Origin: Rhizobium sp. FKL33
GTDB lineage: Bacteria > Pseudomonadota > Alphaproteobacteria > Rhizobiales > Rhizobiaceae
NCBI RefSeq assembly: GCF_005222915.1
Contig: NZ_STFX01000019.1
Coordinates: 62,001 to 126,000, forward strand
Length of the DNA: 64,000 bases
Direction of reading: 5' to 3'
The notes below the pieces were generated by a model. It saw only the letters and a list, made by a program, of their open reading frames with translations, was not told the origin of the DNA and made no database searches. Of the stretch, positions 10,980-19,547 are shown one piece after another; within the stretch, counting starts at the first letter, position 1, and every line of letters begins with the position of its first letter. Position numbers and translations under genes: made by a program.

Positions 10980-11282
10980 CTATGGATGCGGCGTAATCGC
11001 GATCACAGTAATTTGCGATTTGCTGGGGCCGTAGAACCAGAAGATCCGATAGGCCCCCGGCGTATTGTTTTCGGCATAAGCCTCGAACACATCCTCGCCG
11101 TTGGGCCCTGACAGCGAAGTGAATTTGTGTGTGTTCAGGCCGGGATGTCTGGGGTTTGATTGCAGATAGGCCAGCGCTTTGCCAACCGCCTTCCAACGCT
11201 TGTTGAGTGCAGGATCGGTTTTCAGCGCTTCAATCGCCCGGAGGGCTTCATCGGTGAGAAAGAGGGTAAAGCCATTACTCAT
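10980..11282 (-). CDS. Small RelE/ParE-like toxin candidate
   Basis: This 100-residue protein starts MSNGFTLFLTDEALRAIEAL and ends in a beta-rich YRIFWFYGPSKSQITVIAITPHP that resembles the C-terminal sheet of RelE/ParE-type toxins. It overlaps the upstream small gene by eight bases, the usual arrangement of a toxin downstream of its antitoxin. The family is not one I recognise with certainty. The toxin role rests on size, gene pairing and fold-like pattern. Confidence 0.55.
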   Translation of the reverse strand: MSNGFTLFLTDEALRAIEALKTDPALNKRWKAVGKALAYLQSNPRHPGLNTHKFTSLSGPNGEDVFEAYAENNTPGAYRIFWFYGPSKSQITVIAITPHP

Positions 11283-11547
11283 CGACCTCTTCCAGGAATG
11301 AGGAGAAGTCGGGGGCCTTTGTCAATCTTCCTGCCTTTGCGTCCGCGAGCCCTCGTTCGACCTGAGCAATGGCGGTCGGATTTTTCCGCAACCATGCCTC
11401 ATCCGAGGGTATGTCAGAATCCGGCTGCAGGAGCAGGCTTCCGTCCGCGCGCTTGCTGACCGTATAGCTGCTCACGCCTGCGGCAAGGGCGCCAAGGTTG
11501 ATGCGCCCATCTGCGTCCGGCTTTACGGTGATCGCTTTCCTTGCCAT
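11275..11547 (-). CDS. Antitoxin candidate paired with the downstream gene
   Basis: This 90-residue acidic-tailed protein has a short beta-rich N-terminus (AITVKPDADGRINLGALAAGVSSYTV) reminiscent of swapped-hairpin DNA-binding antitoxins. Its C-terminal half (LADAKAGRLTKAPDFSSFLEEVDE) could wrap a toxin. Its stop overlaps the next gene's start by eight bases. No clear operator palindrome is visible in the 57 bases upstream. Function is inferred from the arrangement only. Confidence 0.5.
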   Translation of the reverse strand: MARKAITVKPDADGRINLGALAAGVSSYTVSKRADGSLLLQPDSDIPSDEAWLRKNPTAIAQVERGLADAKAGRLTKAPDFSSFLEEVDE

Positions 11548-11604
11548 GACCTGACTTCTCCGCTCGTTTGAAATGTCGCACCGAGCGCCGAGGAATTCAA
11601 GGCA

Positions 11605-12069
11605 TTACACAAACTCCACCACCCGGCTGTCGAAGCGCATCACCGCCTCGCCGTTCTGGTTGACGCCTTCGAAGCGGATCTCGCAGATTTCGTAGTCCGG
11701 CCGATAACCCGGCCCGTCGCCGAGGAAGGTCAGCGAGAAGGAAATGGTGTCGCCGGCGAAGACCGGCTTCAGCCATTTGAGATCGCGGATGCCGGGGGAG
11801 GGACCGAGCTTCGGCGGCTCCAGTCCCTCAGCCCGCAGGCGGACCGCTTCCTTCTGATGATGAGCGACGTTCAGCTTCATCGCTACGGCGGCGACGTGCC
11901 AGCCGGAGGCGCAGAGGCCGCCGAACAGCGAGGCTTTCGCCTTTTCCGCATCGAGATGAAAGAAATGCGGATCGTATTTCGAGGCGAAAGCGATGATGCT
12001 CTCGGCGTCGAAATGATAGGAGCCGATCGCGACAGGCTCGTTGAGGGGCATCAGATCGTGGACTCTCAT
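11605..12069 (-). CDS. MaoC-family hydratase (downstream of pair)
   Basis: This 154-residue hotdog-fold protein resembles (R)-specific enoyl-CoA hydratases. The hydratase motif YDPHFFHLDAEKA around residues 32-44, with catalytic Asp and His, and the LFGGLCASGWH segment are present. Its ATG overlaps the stop of the neighbouring MaoC gene by four bases (ATGA), so the two are coupled and may form a heterodimer. Its substrate is unknown; no acyl-CoA gene is adjacent. Confidence 0.85.
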   Translation of the reverse strand: MRVHDLMPLNEPVAIGSYHFDAESIIAFASKYDPHFFHLDAEKAKASLFGGLCASGWHVAAVAMKLNVAHHQKEAVRLRAEGLEPPKLGPSPGIRDLKWLKPVFAGDTISFSLTFLGDGPGYRPDYEICEIRFEGVNQNGEAVMRFDSRVVEFV

Positions 12070-12530
12070 GCGGCGGCTCCCGCGCGCATCCGGAACAGGC
12101 CGGGGTTCTCCATCGCCATCACCAGTTCGCCGCGCTGGTTTCTGACCTCATGGCGCAGCTTGACCAGACCAATGCCGGGGCGGGATTTCAGCGGCCGCGT
12201 TTCGAGCACCTCGGCGACGCCCGTCAGCGTGTCGCCCGCCAAAACAGGCTTGCGCCATTCGACGAAGTCGATGCCGGGCGAGCCTTCGCTCGAGGAAAAA
12301 TGCAGGAGATTGTCGTAGTAGAGGCGCATGAACATGGCGCAGCTATGCCAGCCGGAGGCCGAGAGACCGCCGAGAATGCTGGCCTCGCCGGCTTCCACGG
12401 AGAGGTGAAACGGTTGCGGATCAAACTCCTGCGCGAACTCGACGATCTCGTCGGCGGTCATCGTTTTCGAACCGAGATCGAAGCGCCGACCCGGCGTCAT
12501 GTCCTCCCACCAGTAAGCGATTTCGCTCAT
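12066..12530 (-). CDS. MaoC-family hydratase (upstream of pair)
   Basis: This 154-residue hotdog hydratase has the same length as its partner. It carries FDPQPFHLSVEAGEAS with the catalytic Asp and His and the ILGGLSASGWHSC segment. The start at 12530 (MSEIAYWWEDMTPG) is chosen because the frame upstream is antisense to the divergent membrane-protein gene. The two MaoC genes look like a tandem duplication. Expected reaction: hydration of a 2-enoyl-CoA or a related thioester. Confidence 0.86.
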   Translation of the reverse strand: MSEIAYWWEDMTPGRRFDLGSKTMTADEIVEFAQEFDPQPFHLSVEAGEASILGGLSASGWHSCAMFMRLYYDNLLHFSSSEGSPGIDFVEWRKPVLAGDTLTGVAEVLETRPLKSRPGIGLVKLRHEVRNQRGELVMAMENPGLFRMRAGAAA

Positions 12531-12582
12531 GATCCTTGCTTTTGCCTCCTGAAACGTTTCTTTGGAATAGTGCCGCGCGGAG

Positions 12583-13755
12583 ATGATGCAAGTGAAATAT
12601 GACTTATCGGATTGGGAAAAACGTCGCCGGGGACTGACGCCCCTCTTGGAAGAAGCTGCCGCCGCCGGTCTCGTCGCGCCCGGCAAAACGGCGCCGTTGA
12701 TCGAGTTTCTCGTATCGCGCGGGGCAGCGCTCGGTCAGCCGCCGCAGCCGCTTCTGGCGGAAGGCGAGGCGGGCAGCCTGAACACGCCGATCGCCGCGGA
12801 GCCGAGCGTCGGGTTGGAAGAGTCCGAAGCGCCGCGCTTCATTCGCGGCTTTCACGATGTGCTGATCACCATCGGTCTGGTGATCGGGTTGATTGGATTG
12901 GGCGGCTTGTGGTCGGTGCTGGCTGTGATCCCAGCGGTGATCGCGCTGTCGGAAATTCTCGTGTTGCGCCAGCGGCTGGCGCTGCCGGCGGTGGCGCTCA
13001 CTTTGGCCTTTGCGGGCGCCTCCAGCTTTGCGGTCGCCAGCCTGCTCGAAGGCAAATTGGGTGATTGGGAATGGGTTGCGATGTCGTTCGCCCCCTTCGT
13101 GATGTTGTCGATTTATTACTGGCGCTATCGCGCGCCGATCGCGCTGGCGCTTGCCGCCATTTCGGGCTTTGCAGCGAACGTGTTCTTTATCGGCGCGGCT
13201 CTCATGCAGTGGACGGACAATGATCTGCTGTTTGTCAACCAGCCCTGGTTGATCTCGGCGCTGATCGGCCTCTTCGCGCTCGCCTCCTTCGCGACAGCGC
13301 TGCATTTTGATCTTTCGGACCGCGCCCGCGTCACCCGGCGCTCAGACGTGGCTTTCTGGCTGCATCTCGCAGCGGCGCCGGCGCTGCTCTACACAGTCAT
13401 CAGCCTTGTCTACCTGCGCGATCCCAACGCGTCCTGGTTCGCCGACGGCACGACCGTCGGGCAGGCCGCGGCGATCGTGGCGGCAGTGGCCGCGTTGATG
13501 CTGACCGGCATCCTGCTCGACCGCCGCGCCTTCGTGACCTCGGGATTGCTGTCCTTCGGCTACGCCTTCAAAATCCTTCTCGACGAGGGCGGCGTCAGCG
13601 GGTTGTTCTCCTCTTCCGATACGCTGCTGTTCGTCATTCTCTCGGCGGTCGGCGCGGTGGTGCTGAGCCTGGGGATCGGCTGGAAGGCGCTGAGGAAGCG
13701 CTTGCTGGGGATACTGCCTCAGGCTCTCCGCGATCGGCTGCCGCTCAGTCCCTGA
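12583..13755 (+). CDS. Polytopic membrane protein of unknown function
   Basis: This protein of about 390 residues has a soluble N-terminal 90 residues (YDLSDWEKRRRGLTPLLEEA) and then roughly ten hydrophobic helices. The layout resembles DUF2157-type membrane proteins, but I cannot confirm the family. The exact start is uncertain: two adjacent ATGs at 12583 and 12586 sit right on a GGAG. It is divergent from the MaoC pair and convergent with ychF, with a shared hairpin between. Confidence 0.7.
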   Translation: MMQVKYDLSDWEKRRRGLTPLLEEAAAAGLVAPGKTAPLIEFLVSRGAALGQPPQPLLAEGEAGSLNTPIAAEPSVGLEESEAPRFIRGFHDVLITIGLVIGLIGLGGLWSVLAVIPAVIALSEILVLRQRLALPAVALTLAFAGASSFAVASLLEGKLGDWEWVAMSFAPFVMLSIYYWRYRAPIALALAAISGFAANVFFIGAALMQWTDNDLLFVNQPWLISALIGLFALASFATALHFDLSDRARVTRRSDVAFWLHLAAAPALLYTVISLVYLRDPNASWFADGTTVGQAAAIVAAVAALMLTGILLDRRAFVTSGLLSFGYAFKILLDEGGVSGLFSSSDTLLFVILSAVGAVVLSLGIGWKALRKRLLGILPQALRDRLPLSP

Positions 13756-13757
13756 AA

Positions 13758-13787
13758 CGAAAACGGCTCCGCGCCAGGCGGAGCCGT
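13758..13787 (-). terminator. Terminator of ychF, possibly bidirectional
   Basis: A perfect ten-pair stem ACGGCTCCGC/GCGGAGCCGT (13763-13787) with a five-base loop is followed on the minus strand by TTTTCGTTT. It lies 28 bases after the ychF stop and also just after the convergent membrane-protein gene. Confidence 0.85.
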
Positions 13788-13814
13788 CCAGTCTGGGTTT
13801 AACCTGGCGCCGTC

Positions 13815-14918
13815 TCAGGTGTTGAAGCGGAAATGGATGACGTCGCCGTCGGCGACTACATATTCCTTGCCTTCGTCGCGCGCCTTGCCGGCTTCCTTGG
13901 CAGGCACTTCGCCGCCGAGGGTCACGAAATCCTCGTAAGCGATGGTGTTGGCGCGGATGAAGCCGCGTTCGAAATCGGTGTGGATGACGCCGGCGGCCTG
14001 CGGGGCCTTGGTGCCGCGCACGATCGTCCAGGCGCGGGTTTCCTTGGGGCCGACGGTGAAATAGGTGATGAGATCGAGCAGGTGATAACCGGCGCGGATC
14101 AGCCGGTCGAGGCCGGCTTCCTCGAGCCCGAGCGCCGAGAGGAATTCCTTGGCTTCGTCATCGGGAAGCTGGGCGACTTCGGATTCGATCGCGGCGGAGA
14201 TCACCACGCATTCCGCGCCCTGCTCCTTGGCCATGGCGGCCACGGCTTCGGTGTATTTGTTGCCGGTCGCCGCATCGGCTTCGGCGACGTTGCAGACATA
14301 GAGCACCGGATGCGAGGTGAGGAGGTTCAGGCCCTTCAGCACCAGGATCTCGTCGGCGGCGAGCGTCTTGAGCAGCAGGCGCGCCGGCTTTCCGTCATGC
14401 AGGAGCTTGATGACCGCTTCCATCACAGGAAGCTGCGCCATGGACTCCTTGTCCTTGCCGGTGGCGCGCTTGCGGGTCTGCTCGACGCGGCGCTCCAGGC
14501 TTTCGAGATCGGCGAGCATCAGCTCTGTCTCGATCGTGTCGGCGTCGCCAACCGGATCGATGCGGCCTTCGACATGGGTGATGTCGGTGTCTTCGAAGCA
14601 GCGCAGCACATGCACGATGGCGTCGACTTCGCGGATATTGGCGAGGAACTTGTTGCCCAGGCCTTCACCCTTGGACGCGCCGCGCACGAGGCCGGCGATG
14701 TCCACGAAGGAGATGCGGGTCGGGATGATTTCCTTGGAGCCGGCGATCGAGGCCAGTTTCTGCATGCGCGGATCGGGAACGGCCACTTCGCCGGTGTTCG
14801 GCTCGATGGTGCAGAACGGGTAGTTGGCGGCCTGCGCCGCAGCCGTCTTGGTCAGCGCGTTGAAGAGAGTGGATTTGCCGACATTCGGCAATCCGACGAT
14901 ACCGCATTTGAAGCCCAT
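13815..14918 (-). CDS. ychF: Ribosome-binding ATPase YchF (OLA1 family)
   Basis: This 367-residue Obg-family P-loop protein prefers ATP to GTP and binds the ribosome. The G1 motif [15 protein letters not shown] is at residues 8-22. The G4 position reads NVAEAD rather than NKxD, the hallmark of YchF. The C-terminal TGS-like domain ([15 protein letters not shown] onward) is complete, ending HFRFNT. The gene belongs to the conserved ychF-pth-rplY block, which is here split by inserted genes. Confidence 0.96.
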   Translation of the reverse strand: MGFKCGIVGLPNVGKSTLFNALTKTAAAQAANYPFCTIEPNTGEVAVPDPRMQKLASIAGSKEIIPTRISFVDIAGLVRGASKGEGLGNKFLANIREVDAIVHVLRCFEDTDITHVEGRIDPVGDADTIETELMLADLESLERRVEQTRKRATGKDKESMAQLPVMEAVIKLLHDGKPARLLLKTLAADEILVLKGLNLLTSHPVLYVCNVAEADAATGNKYTEAVAAMAKEQGAECVVISAAIESEVAQLPDDEAKEFLSALGLEEAGLDRLIRAGYHLLDLITYFTVGPKETRAWTIVRGTKAPQAAGVIHTDFERGFIRANTIAYEDFVTLGGEVPAKEAGKARDEGKEYVVADGDVIHFRFNT

Positions 14919-15058
14919 GAAACTCGTCCGTCTGGTGATCTCTGTTGCCCCTGCCTATGCGGAAAGGGGAGGGCAAGGTCAAGACGATCAGGACTTTCGC
15001 GTCCATTTTATTGCCAAAGCGCCGATGGGTGGATACATCTCGGCTGGAGAGGCCGGTG

Positions 15059-15475
15059 ATGAACACACGTTTTTCCGTCGCAACCCATATTCTGGTGATC
15101 CTGCATTGTCAGGATGGGAAGCCCGTGTCCTCCGATGTCATCGCCCAAAGCGTCAACACCCATCCTGCGCTCATCCGGCGCATCCTGACCCAGTTGTCGC
15201 GGGCGGGATTGACTCAATCCCAGCTGGGCGCGGGCGGCGGCGCGCTTCTGGCGCGGCCGGGGTCAACCATCACCCTGCGCGACGTCTATGACGCAGTCGA
15301 TGAAGACGGCGATCTTCTCGGCGTCCATCCCGGCCCCAACCCTGATTGTCCCGTCGGCCGCAACATTCAGCAGACGCTGCGCGGGGAAATCAGCGAGGCC
15401 GTCAATGCGTTGCGGATCCAGCTGTCGCAGAAGACGATCGCGGCGCTTGCAGGCGATATCCTCGCTCTGTCCTGA
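15059..15475 (+). CDS. Rrf2-family transcriptional regulator
   Basis: This 138-residue winged-helix protein starts MNTRFSVATHILVIL and has the Rrf2 recognition helix region VNTHPALIRRILTQLSRAGL and the wing LGAGGGALLARP. It has only two cysteines, one in PDCPVG (about residue 97), so it lacks the three-Cys [2Fe-2S] set of IscR and is more likely a thiol-based sensor. It lies 95 bases upstream of the SnoaL-like gene in the same direction. Its most likely target is that gene, whose promoter has AT-rich TGTAAC repeats. Confidence 0.88.
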   Translation: MNTRFSVATHILVILHCQDGKPVSSDVIAQSVNTHPALIRRILTQLSRAGLTQSQLGAGGGALLARPGSTITLRDVYDAVDEDGDLLGVHPGPNPDCPVGRNIQQTLRGEISEAVNALRIQLSQKTIAALAGDILALS

Positions 15476-15570
15476 CGATAACGACATCGTGAAGACGTCT
15501 GAGGCGCGATGTGGTTTACAAATAAATGTAACAAAAATAGTAACAATAAGACATTTCAGAAGGAGTGACC

Positions 15571-16440
15571 ATGTCCCTGTTCGCCACCCGTCGCGCTGCC
15601 CTCGGCGCATTCTTCGGTTTCGCCGCCAGCGTCGCAGGCTTCATCGCCGCGCCGTCATTCGCCAGCGAGCCTGTTCGCACCGAGCCTGAAAAGGCCGTGG
15701 TCGAACTCCTCAAGGTCTTCGAGACCGGGGACCTCAGCCGTCTGAACGTGATCAACCCGGACAAATATATCCAGCACAATCTCGACGCCGCCGACGGCCT
15801 GGCCGGTCTCAAGGCGTTCATCGCCGCCATGCCCAAGGGCGCGGTTAAGGGTGAGACGGTCCGCGTGTTTCAGGACGGCGACTATGTCTTCAGCCATGGC
15901 GTGGCGGAGATGGGCGGCGCCAAGCTGGTTGTCTTCGACGTCTTCCGCTTCGAAGACGGCAAGATCGTCGAGCATTGGGACAATCTGCAGCCGATGGCCG
16001 CGCCCAATCCTAGCGGTCACACCATGATCGACGGGCCGACCGAGGCTCGCGATCTCGACAAGACCGAAGCCAACAAGGCGCTGGTCAAGGCTTTCGTCAG
16101 TGACGTTCTGGTCGGCGGCAAGCTCGACGCCTTCGCCGCCTATGTCGATGGCGAGAAATACACCCAGCACAATCCGATGTTCGGCGATGGCGTCAAGGCT
16201 GTGGTCGCGGGCTTCAAGGGCGCTGCCGAGGCTGGCGTGGTGATCCGGTACGACGCCATTCGCAAGGTGCTCGGCAAGGGCGATTTCGTGCTGGTGATGA
16301 GCGAAGGCTCGATCAGCGGCAAGCCGATCGCCTTTTATGACATGTTCCGCGTCGAGGGCGGCAAGGTGGCCGAGCACTGGGATGTGGTGGCGCCGATCCC
16401 GCCGAAAGACCAGTGGAAGAATGCAAACGGCAAATTCTGA
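15571..16440 (+). CDS. Exported protein with two SnoaL-like domains
   Basis: This 289-residue protein has a signal peptide ending near AAPSFASE and then two similar SnoaL/NTF2-like domains (about 40-150 and 165-280). Each has the sequence pattern YIQHN / YTQHNPMFGDG and a closing K(I/V)xEHWD. SnoaL folds act as isomerases, hydrolases or ligand binders, and the substrate is unknown. An AAGGAG ribosome site fits the ATG at 15571; a GTG six bases earlier overlaps it. It is controlled, by inference, by the upstream Rrf2 gene. Confidence 0.82.
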   Translation: MSLFATRRAALGAFFGFAASVAGFIAAPSFASEPVRTEPEKAVVELLKVFETGDLSRLNVINPDKYIQHNLDAADGLAGLKAFIAAMPKGAVKGETVRVFQDGDYVFSHGVAEMGGAKLVVFDVFRFEDGKIVEHWDNLQPMAAPNPSGHTMIDGPTEARDLDKTEANKALVKAFVSDVLVGGKLDAFAAYVDGEKYTQHNPMFGDGVKAVVAGFKGAAEAGVVIRYDAIRKVLGKGDFVLVMSEGSISGKPIAFYDMFRVEGGKVAEHWDVVAPIPPKDQWKNANGKF

Positions 16441-16464
16441 ACCTGATCAGAGCTTTAGTCCTTG

Positions 16465-16499
16465 AAAAAAACGCCTGGGGGCCCCATGTTCCCAGGCGT
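16465..16499 (-). terminator. Hairpin with minus-strand U-tract
   Basis: A nine-pair stem ACGCCTGGG/CCCAGGCGT is followed by seven T on the minus strand only. No minus-strand gene lies between it and prmB, whose stop is 400 bases upstream in that direction, so it may end a prmB transcript running antisense across clpS. On the plus strand it could act weakly after the SnoaL gene. Confidence 0.7.
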
Positions 16500-16581
16500 C
16501 GCCGCATTCTGGGCCTGAAGACGCGTCCGGGCGGATACACAATTCGTACAGATCCCGAGGACCAGTCATCGGAGGCCGCCG

Positions 16582-16893
16582 GTGAGCGACAACAACACGA
16601 TCGTCACCCCCAAGACCGTGGTCAAGCCGAAGGTGGAAAAACCCCGGCTCTACAAGGTGATGCTGTTCAACGACGATTATACGCCGCGCGAATTTGTCAT
16701 CGCGGTCTTGAAGGCCGTGTTCAAGACCGGCGAAAGCGCCGGTTACCGCATCATGATGACCGCCCACAAGCTCGGCAAATCGGTGGTCGCGGTCTATACC
16801 CGCGACGTCGCCGAAACCAAGGTCAAGGAAGCGATGGACTGGTCCCAACAGGCCGGCTTTCCGCTGATGTTCACGGCGGAGCCGGAGGAATAG
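16582..16893 (+). CDS. clpS: ATP-dependent Clp protease adaptor ClpS
   Basis: This 103-residue adaptor delivers N-degron substrates to ClpAP. The N-terminal tail is followed by the core YKVMLFNDDYTPREFVIAVLK (with the key NDDYT around residues 32-36) and a second helix containing the MMTAHKLGKSVVAVYTRDVAETK segment that forms the pocket. A GTG start with GGAGG six bases upstream is used. clpA is not in this window. It is convergent with prmB, seven bases apart. Confidence 0.93.
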   Translation: MSDNNTIVTPKTVVKPKVEKPRLYKVMLFNDDYTPREFVIAVLKAVFKTGESAGYRIMMTAHKLGKSVVAVYTRDVAETKVKEAMDWSQQAGFPLMFTAEPEE

Positions 16894-16899
16894 TCCGGC

Positions 16900-17850
16900 C
16901 TACTTCTTTTTCTTCTTCGGATTTTCCACGCCCAGCGCCTCGGCGGTGATCCAGAAGACCTCGCCTTCGGACTCGGCCGTATCCAGCCAGAAGAAGTCGA
17001 GATCCGGGAATTCCTCTTCGAGAAGCTCGCGACCGGTGCCGATTTCGCAGATCATGCCGCCGCCGGGATTGAGGTGCTTCGGCGCATCTGTGAGAATGCG
17101 GCGGACGAGATCGAGCCCGTCGGGTCCGCCGTCGAGCGCCATGGCCGGCTCGGTGCGATATTCTTCCGGCAGCACCGACATTTCCTCGTGATCGACATAG
17201 GGCGGATTGGTGATGATCAGGTCGAAGCGCTTGTTCTTGAACGGCGCAAAGAGGTCGCCCTGATGCAGCGTCAGCCGGCTTTCGAGCTCATGCTCGGCGA
17301 CATTGAGCCTGGCGACTTCGAGCGCATCCTTGGAGAGATCGACCGCGTCGATCTCGGCGTTGGGGAACAGCTTGCCGGCGAGGATGGCGAGGCAGCCGGA
17401 GCCGGTGCAGATGTCGACCACGCTCTCGACGCCATAGGGATCGGGCAGATAGAGCGAATCTTCCTCGCCCGAATATTCGGTGAACAGGATTTCACCAATG
17501 AAGGAGCGCGGCACGATCACCCGCTCATCGACGAAGAAGCGGATGCCCTGGATATAGGAGCGGCCGGTTAGATAGGCCGAGGGTTTGCGGGTCGAGACGC
17601 GCGCCTCGATGCGCTCGGCGAGCAGGCGACGCTCCGCGGAGGTCAGACGTGCGTCGAGGAATGGATCGAGCGCGTCGATCGGCAGGTCGAGACTGTCGAG
17701 CACCAGGAAGGCGGCGTCGTCGACAGCGGTCGAGGTGCCGTGGCCGAATGTGAGGTTTTCGGCGCGGAAACGACTGATGGCGTAACGCCAGAAATCGCGG
17801 ACTGTCGCCAGTTCGCCTGCAAGCTTGTCGAGATCCACCTTCACCGTCAT
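16900..17850 (-). CDS. prmB: Ribosomal protein L3 glutamine N5-methyltransferase
   Basis: This 316-residue HemK-family enzyme methylates a glutamine of ribosomal protein L3. The catalytic NPPYVDHEEM motif is near residue 205, the SAM site VVDICTGSGCLAIL near 132, and the extended N-terminal domain distinguishes PrmB from PrmC. A lysine-rich tail (NPKKKKK) ends the protein. No strong terminator lies directly downstream, so transcript may continue antisense into clpS. Confidence 0.92.
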   Translation of the reverse strand: MTVKVDLDKLAGELATVRDFWRYAISRFRAENLTFGHGTSTAVDDAAFLVLDSLDLPIDALDPFLDARLTSAERRLLAERIEARVSTRKPSAYLTGRSYIQGIRFFVDERVIVPRSFIGEILFTEYSGEEDSLYLPDPYGVESVVDICTGSGCLAILAGKLFPNAEIDAVDLSKDALEVARLNVAEHELESRLTLHQGDLFAPFKNKRFDLIITNPPYVDHEEMSVLPEEYRTEPAMALDGGPDGLDLVRRILTDAPKHLNPGGGMICEIGTGRELLEEEFPDLDFFWLDTAESEGEVFWITAEALGVENPKKKKK

Positions 17851-18009
17851 CTAGCCCTCCATGCGCTGCGTTGCTTCGGGATACACGCAAGCTCGCGCCT
17901 CCGCCATATCAAAAGCCCGCCGTTCACCCGGAAATCGATCGTTAACTTTTTCCTTTAGGAGACGGTTGAAGCGCAGCTGTTATTCTTCGACAACGGTTAC
18001 GGAGGCGAC

Positions 18010-18390
18010 ATGTTACAGGCCGGCGTCTATCATTATGTGATTGCTGGTCTCGGCTTCTGCCTGATCGGCGCTGTGGCCCATGCCGCGCGCGCGATCTTCA
18101 ATGTTTTTCCCGACCGTCTGAGCGACAATGAGCGCATGGATATGATCCTCAGCGACGGCTATTCGCTCGGCGACAAGATCTTCGGCACGGAATATGACGA
18201 CGCCGGCTACTACAGGCTCGATAGTCTGCGCAATCTCAAGAATTCGGTCGCGGTCACGCTGATCGGCGGCTGGGCGGCGATGCTGATCACGCCGGGCATG
18301 GCGCCGGCGATCGCTCAGTGCATCGAATGGGCGGAAGGCTGGATCTGGGATCTTTTCCTCCACAGGCTGGAGACGCTGACGCTCTGGTAA
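18010..18390 (+). CDS. Small two-helix membrane protein, unknown
   Basis: This 126-residue protein has a hydrophobic helix near the N-terminus (YVIAGLGFCLIGAVAHAA) and a second near residues 80-100 (VAVTLIGGWAAMLITPGM). The middle is soluble and acidic. A GGAGG ribosome site lies six bases before the ATG. I do not recognise the family. It is convergent with the acetyltransferase, seven bases apart. Confidence 0.6.
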   Translation: MLQAGVYHYVIAGLGFCLIGAVAHAARAIFNVFPDRLSDNERMDMILSDGYSLGDKIFGTEYDDAGYYRLDSLRNLKNSVAVTLIGGWAAMLITPGMAPAIAQCIEWAEGWIWDLFLHRLETLTLW

Positions 18391-18397
18391 GCGGCGC

Positions 18398-18835
18398 CTA
18401 AAACCTTACCTGGAAGCCCTGTTTGGAAGCCGTCATTCCGCAAGCCTGATAGAAGGCGTAGACGGCGGGATCGGGTCGCCCGGTCATCAGCATCACCTTG
18501 TAGCAATCGGCTCTTCGCCCGGCCTCGATCGCCGCCGCCACCACGGCCTTGCCAAAGCCTTTGCCGCGATGGGACGACAGGCTGACGACATTCTCGATCA
18601 ATCCATAGGGACGACCGCCGCGGGTGAGATTGGGCAGGATAAACAGCGTCGCCGTCGAGACGAGGAGACCAGCGAGATCGCCGACGAACACGCCGCCGGG
18701 CATCGCCAGCAAAGCGTTCAGCCGCGCCTCGGCGATCTCCGCCGACAGCTCGGGATCGTCCGGATTGAGCGCGCGGTAGAGCGCCAGAAGGCCCTCGAGG
18801 TCCTGGATGCCGGCGCGGCGGGTGCTGAAGTCCAT
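18398..18835 (-). CDS. GNAT-family N-acetyltransferase
   Basis: This 145-residue protein has the GNAT fold with the acetyl-CoA loop SSHRGKGFGKAVVAAAIEAG near residues 87-106 and a C-terminal DPAVYAFYQACGM helix. Its acceptor is unknown; small standalone GNATs act on amino acids, antibiotics or protein N-termini. It lies downstream of prfH in the same direction but is separated by a hairpin, so membership in the RNA-repair operon is doubtful. Confidence 0.83.
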   Translation of the reverse strand: MDFSTRRAGIQDLEGLLALYRALNPDDPELSAEIAEARLNALLAMPGGVFVGDLAGLLVSTATLFILPNLTRGGRPYGLIENVVSLSSHRGKGFGKAVVAAAIEAGRRADCYKVMLMTGRPDPAVYAFYQACGMTASKQGFQVRF

Positions 18836-18888
18836 GGCACACTCCCTTTCGCTCCTCCTGCCACAGATCGATGACGGAATGAAGAAGC

Positions 18889-18913
18889 CCGCCCGGAGAT
18901 GCGCGCCGGGCGG
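18889..18913 (-). terminator. Hairpin after prfH
   Basis: An eight-pair GC stem CCGCCCGG/CCGGGCGG with a nine-base loop lies 17 bases after the prfH stop. The following minus-strand tail is only GCTTCTTC, so termination may be partial. Confidence 0.6.
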
Positions 18914-18929
18914 TCTCCTCCACGTTCAG

Positions 18930-19547
18930 CTATGTCTTGAACGTCTTGACGGCATTGCCTCTTTCAAGGGTCTTGTTGGCCCGAAACAACTCTTCCTTTG
19001 AACGTTCGATCCGCCTTTCCGCCAGCATGTCCAGAATGCCCTGCAGGCGGCGGATGGCCAGCGCCTTGTTGCGATGTTGCGATCGCTCCTCCCGGCAGAC
19101 GACGGTGACGCCCGACGGAATATGGGTCGCGCGAACGGCGCTGTCCGTTGTGTTCTGGTGTTGGCCGCCTGGACCACCGGCTTTCAGGGTTTCGAACCGA
19201 AGGTCGGCGATATCGATCGTCGCCTGATCAGCTTCGATTGCGGCCATATCGAGCGGCTGCACCCCGACGAACCAGTTTTGTCGGCCATGACCGGGCCTGA
19301 CAGGACTCTTGAATACGAACTTTATCGTGCCCTGATATTCGCTGGCCATCTTTTCAGCGCCTGTGCCGCTCAAGGTCACGACAGCGGATCTGGGGCCATG
19401 GGCGTCCAACGCGCCGGGTGATGTGGCCTCAAAGACCAGACCGCGCGCCGCAGCGTCCCGCGCAAGGATTTGGAGGAGGCGCGCAAGCGCGATCCGGCAC
19501 TCGACCGGGCCATTGCCGGAGGTTGCGAACAGATGAGTCTCAGTCAT
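18930..19547 (-). CDS. prfH: Release-factor homologue PrfH
   Basis: This 205-residue class-I release-factor-like protein keeps the peptidyl hydrolysis domain, with the GGQ loop at residues 127-129 inside [19 protein letters not shown]. It lacks the stop-codon-recognition domain and anticodon-like motif of RF1/RF2. PrfH proteins are known to pair with an RtcB ligase and act on ribosomes damaged in the decoding centre, freeing the peptide so that the 16S rRNA can be resealed. Its start overlaps the rtcB stop by eight bases, so the pair is coupled. Full length here, unlike the truncated version of some E. coli strains. Confidence 0.93.
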   Translation of the reverse strand: MTETHLFATSGNGPVECRIALARLLQILARDAAARGLVFEATSPGALDAHGPRSAVVTLSGTGAEKMASEYQGTIKFVFKSPVRPGHGRQNWFVGVQPLDMAAIEADQATIDIADLRFETLKAGGPGGQHQNTTDSAVRATHIPSGVTVVCREERSQHRNKALAIRRLQGILDMLAERRIERSKEELFRANKTLERGNAVKTFKT

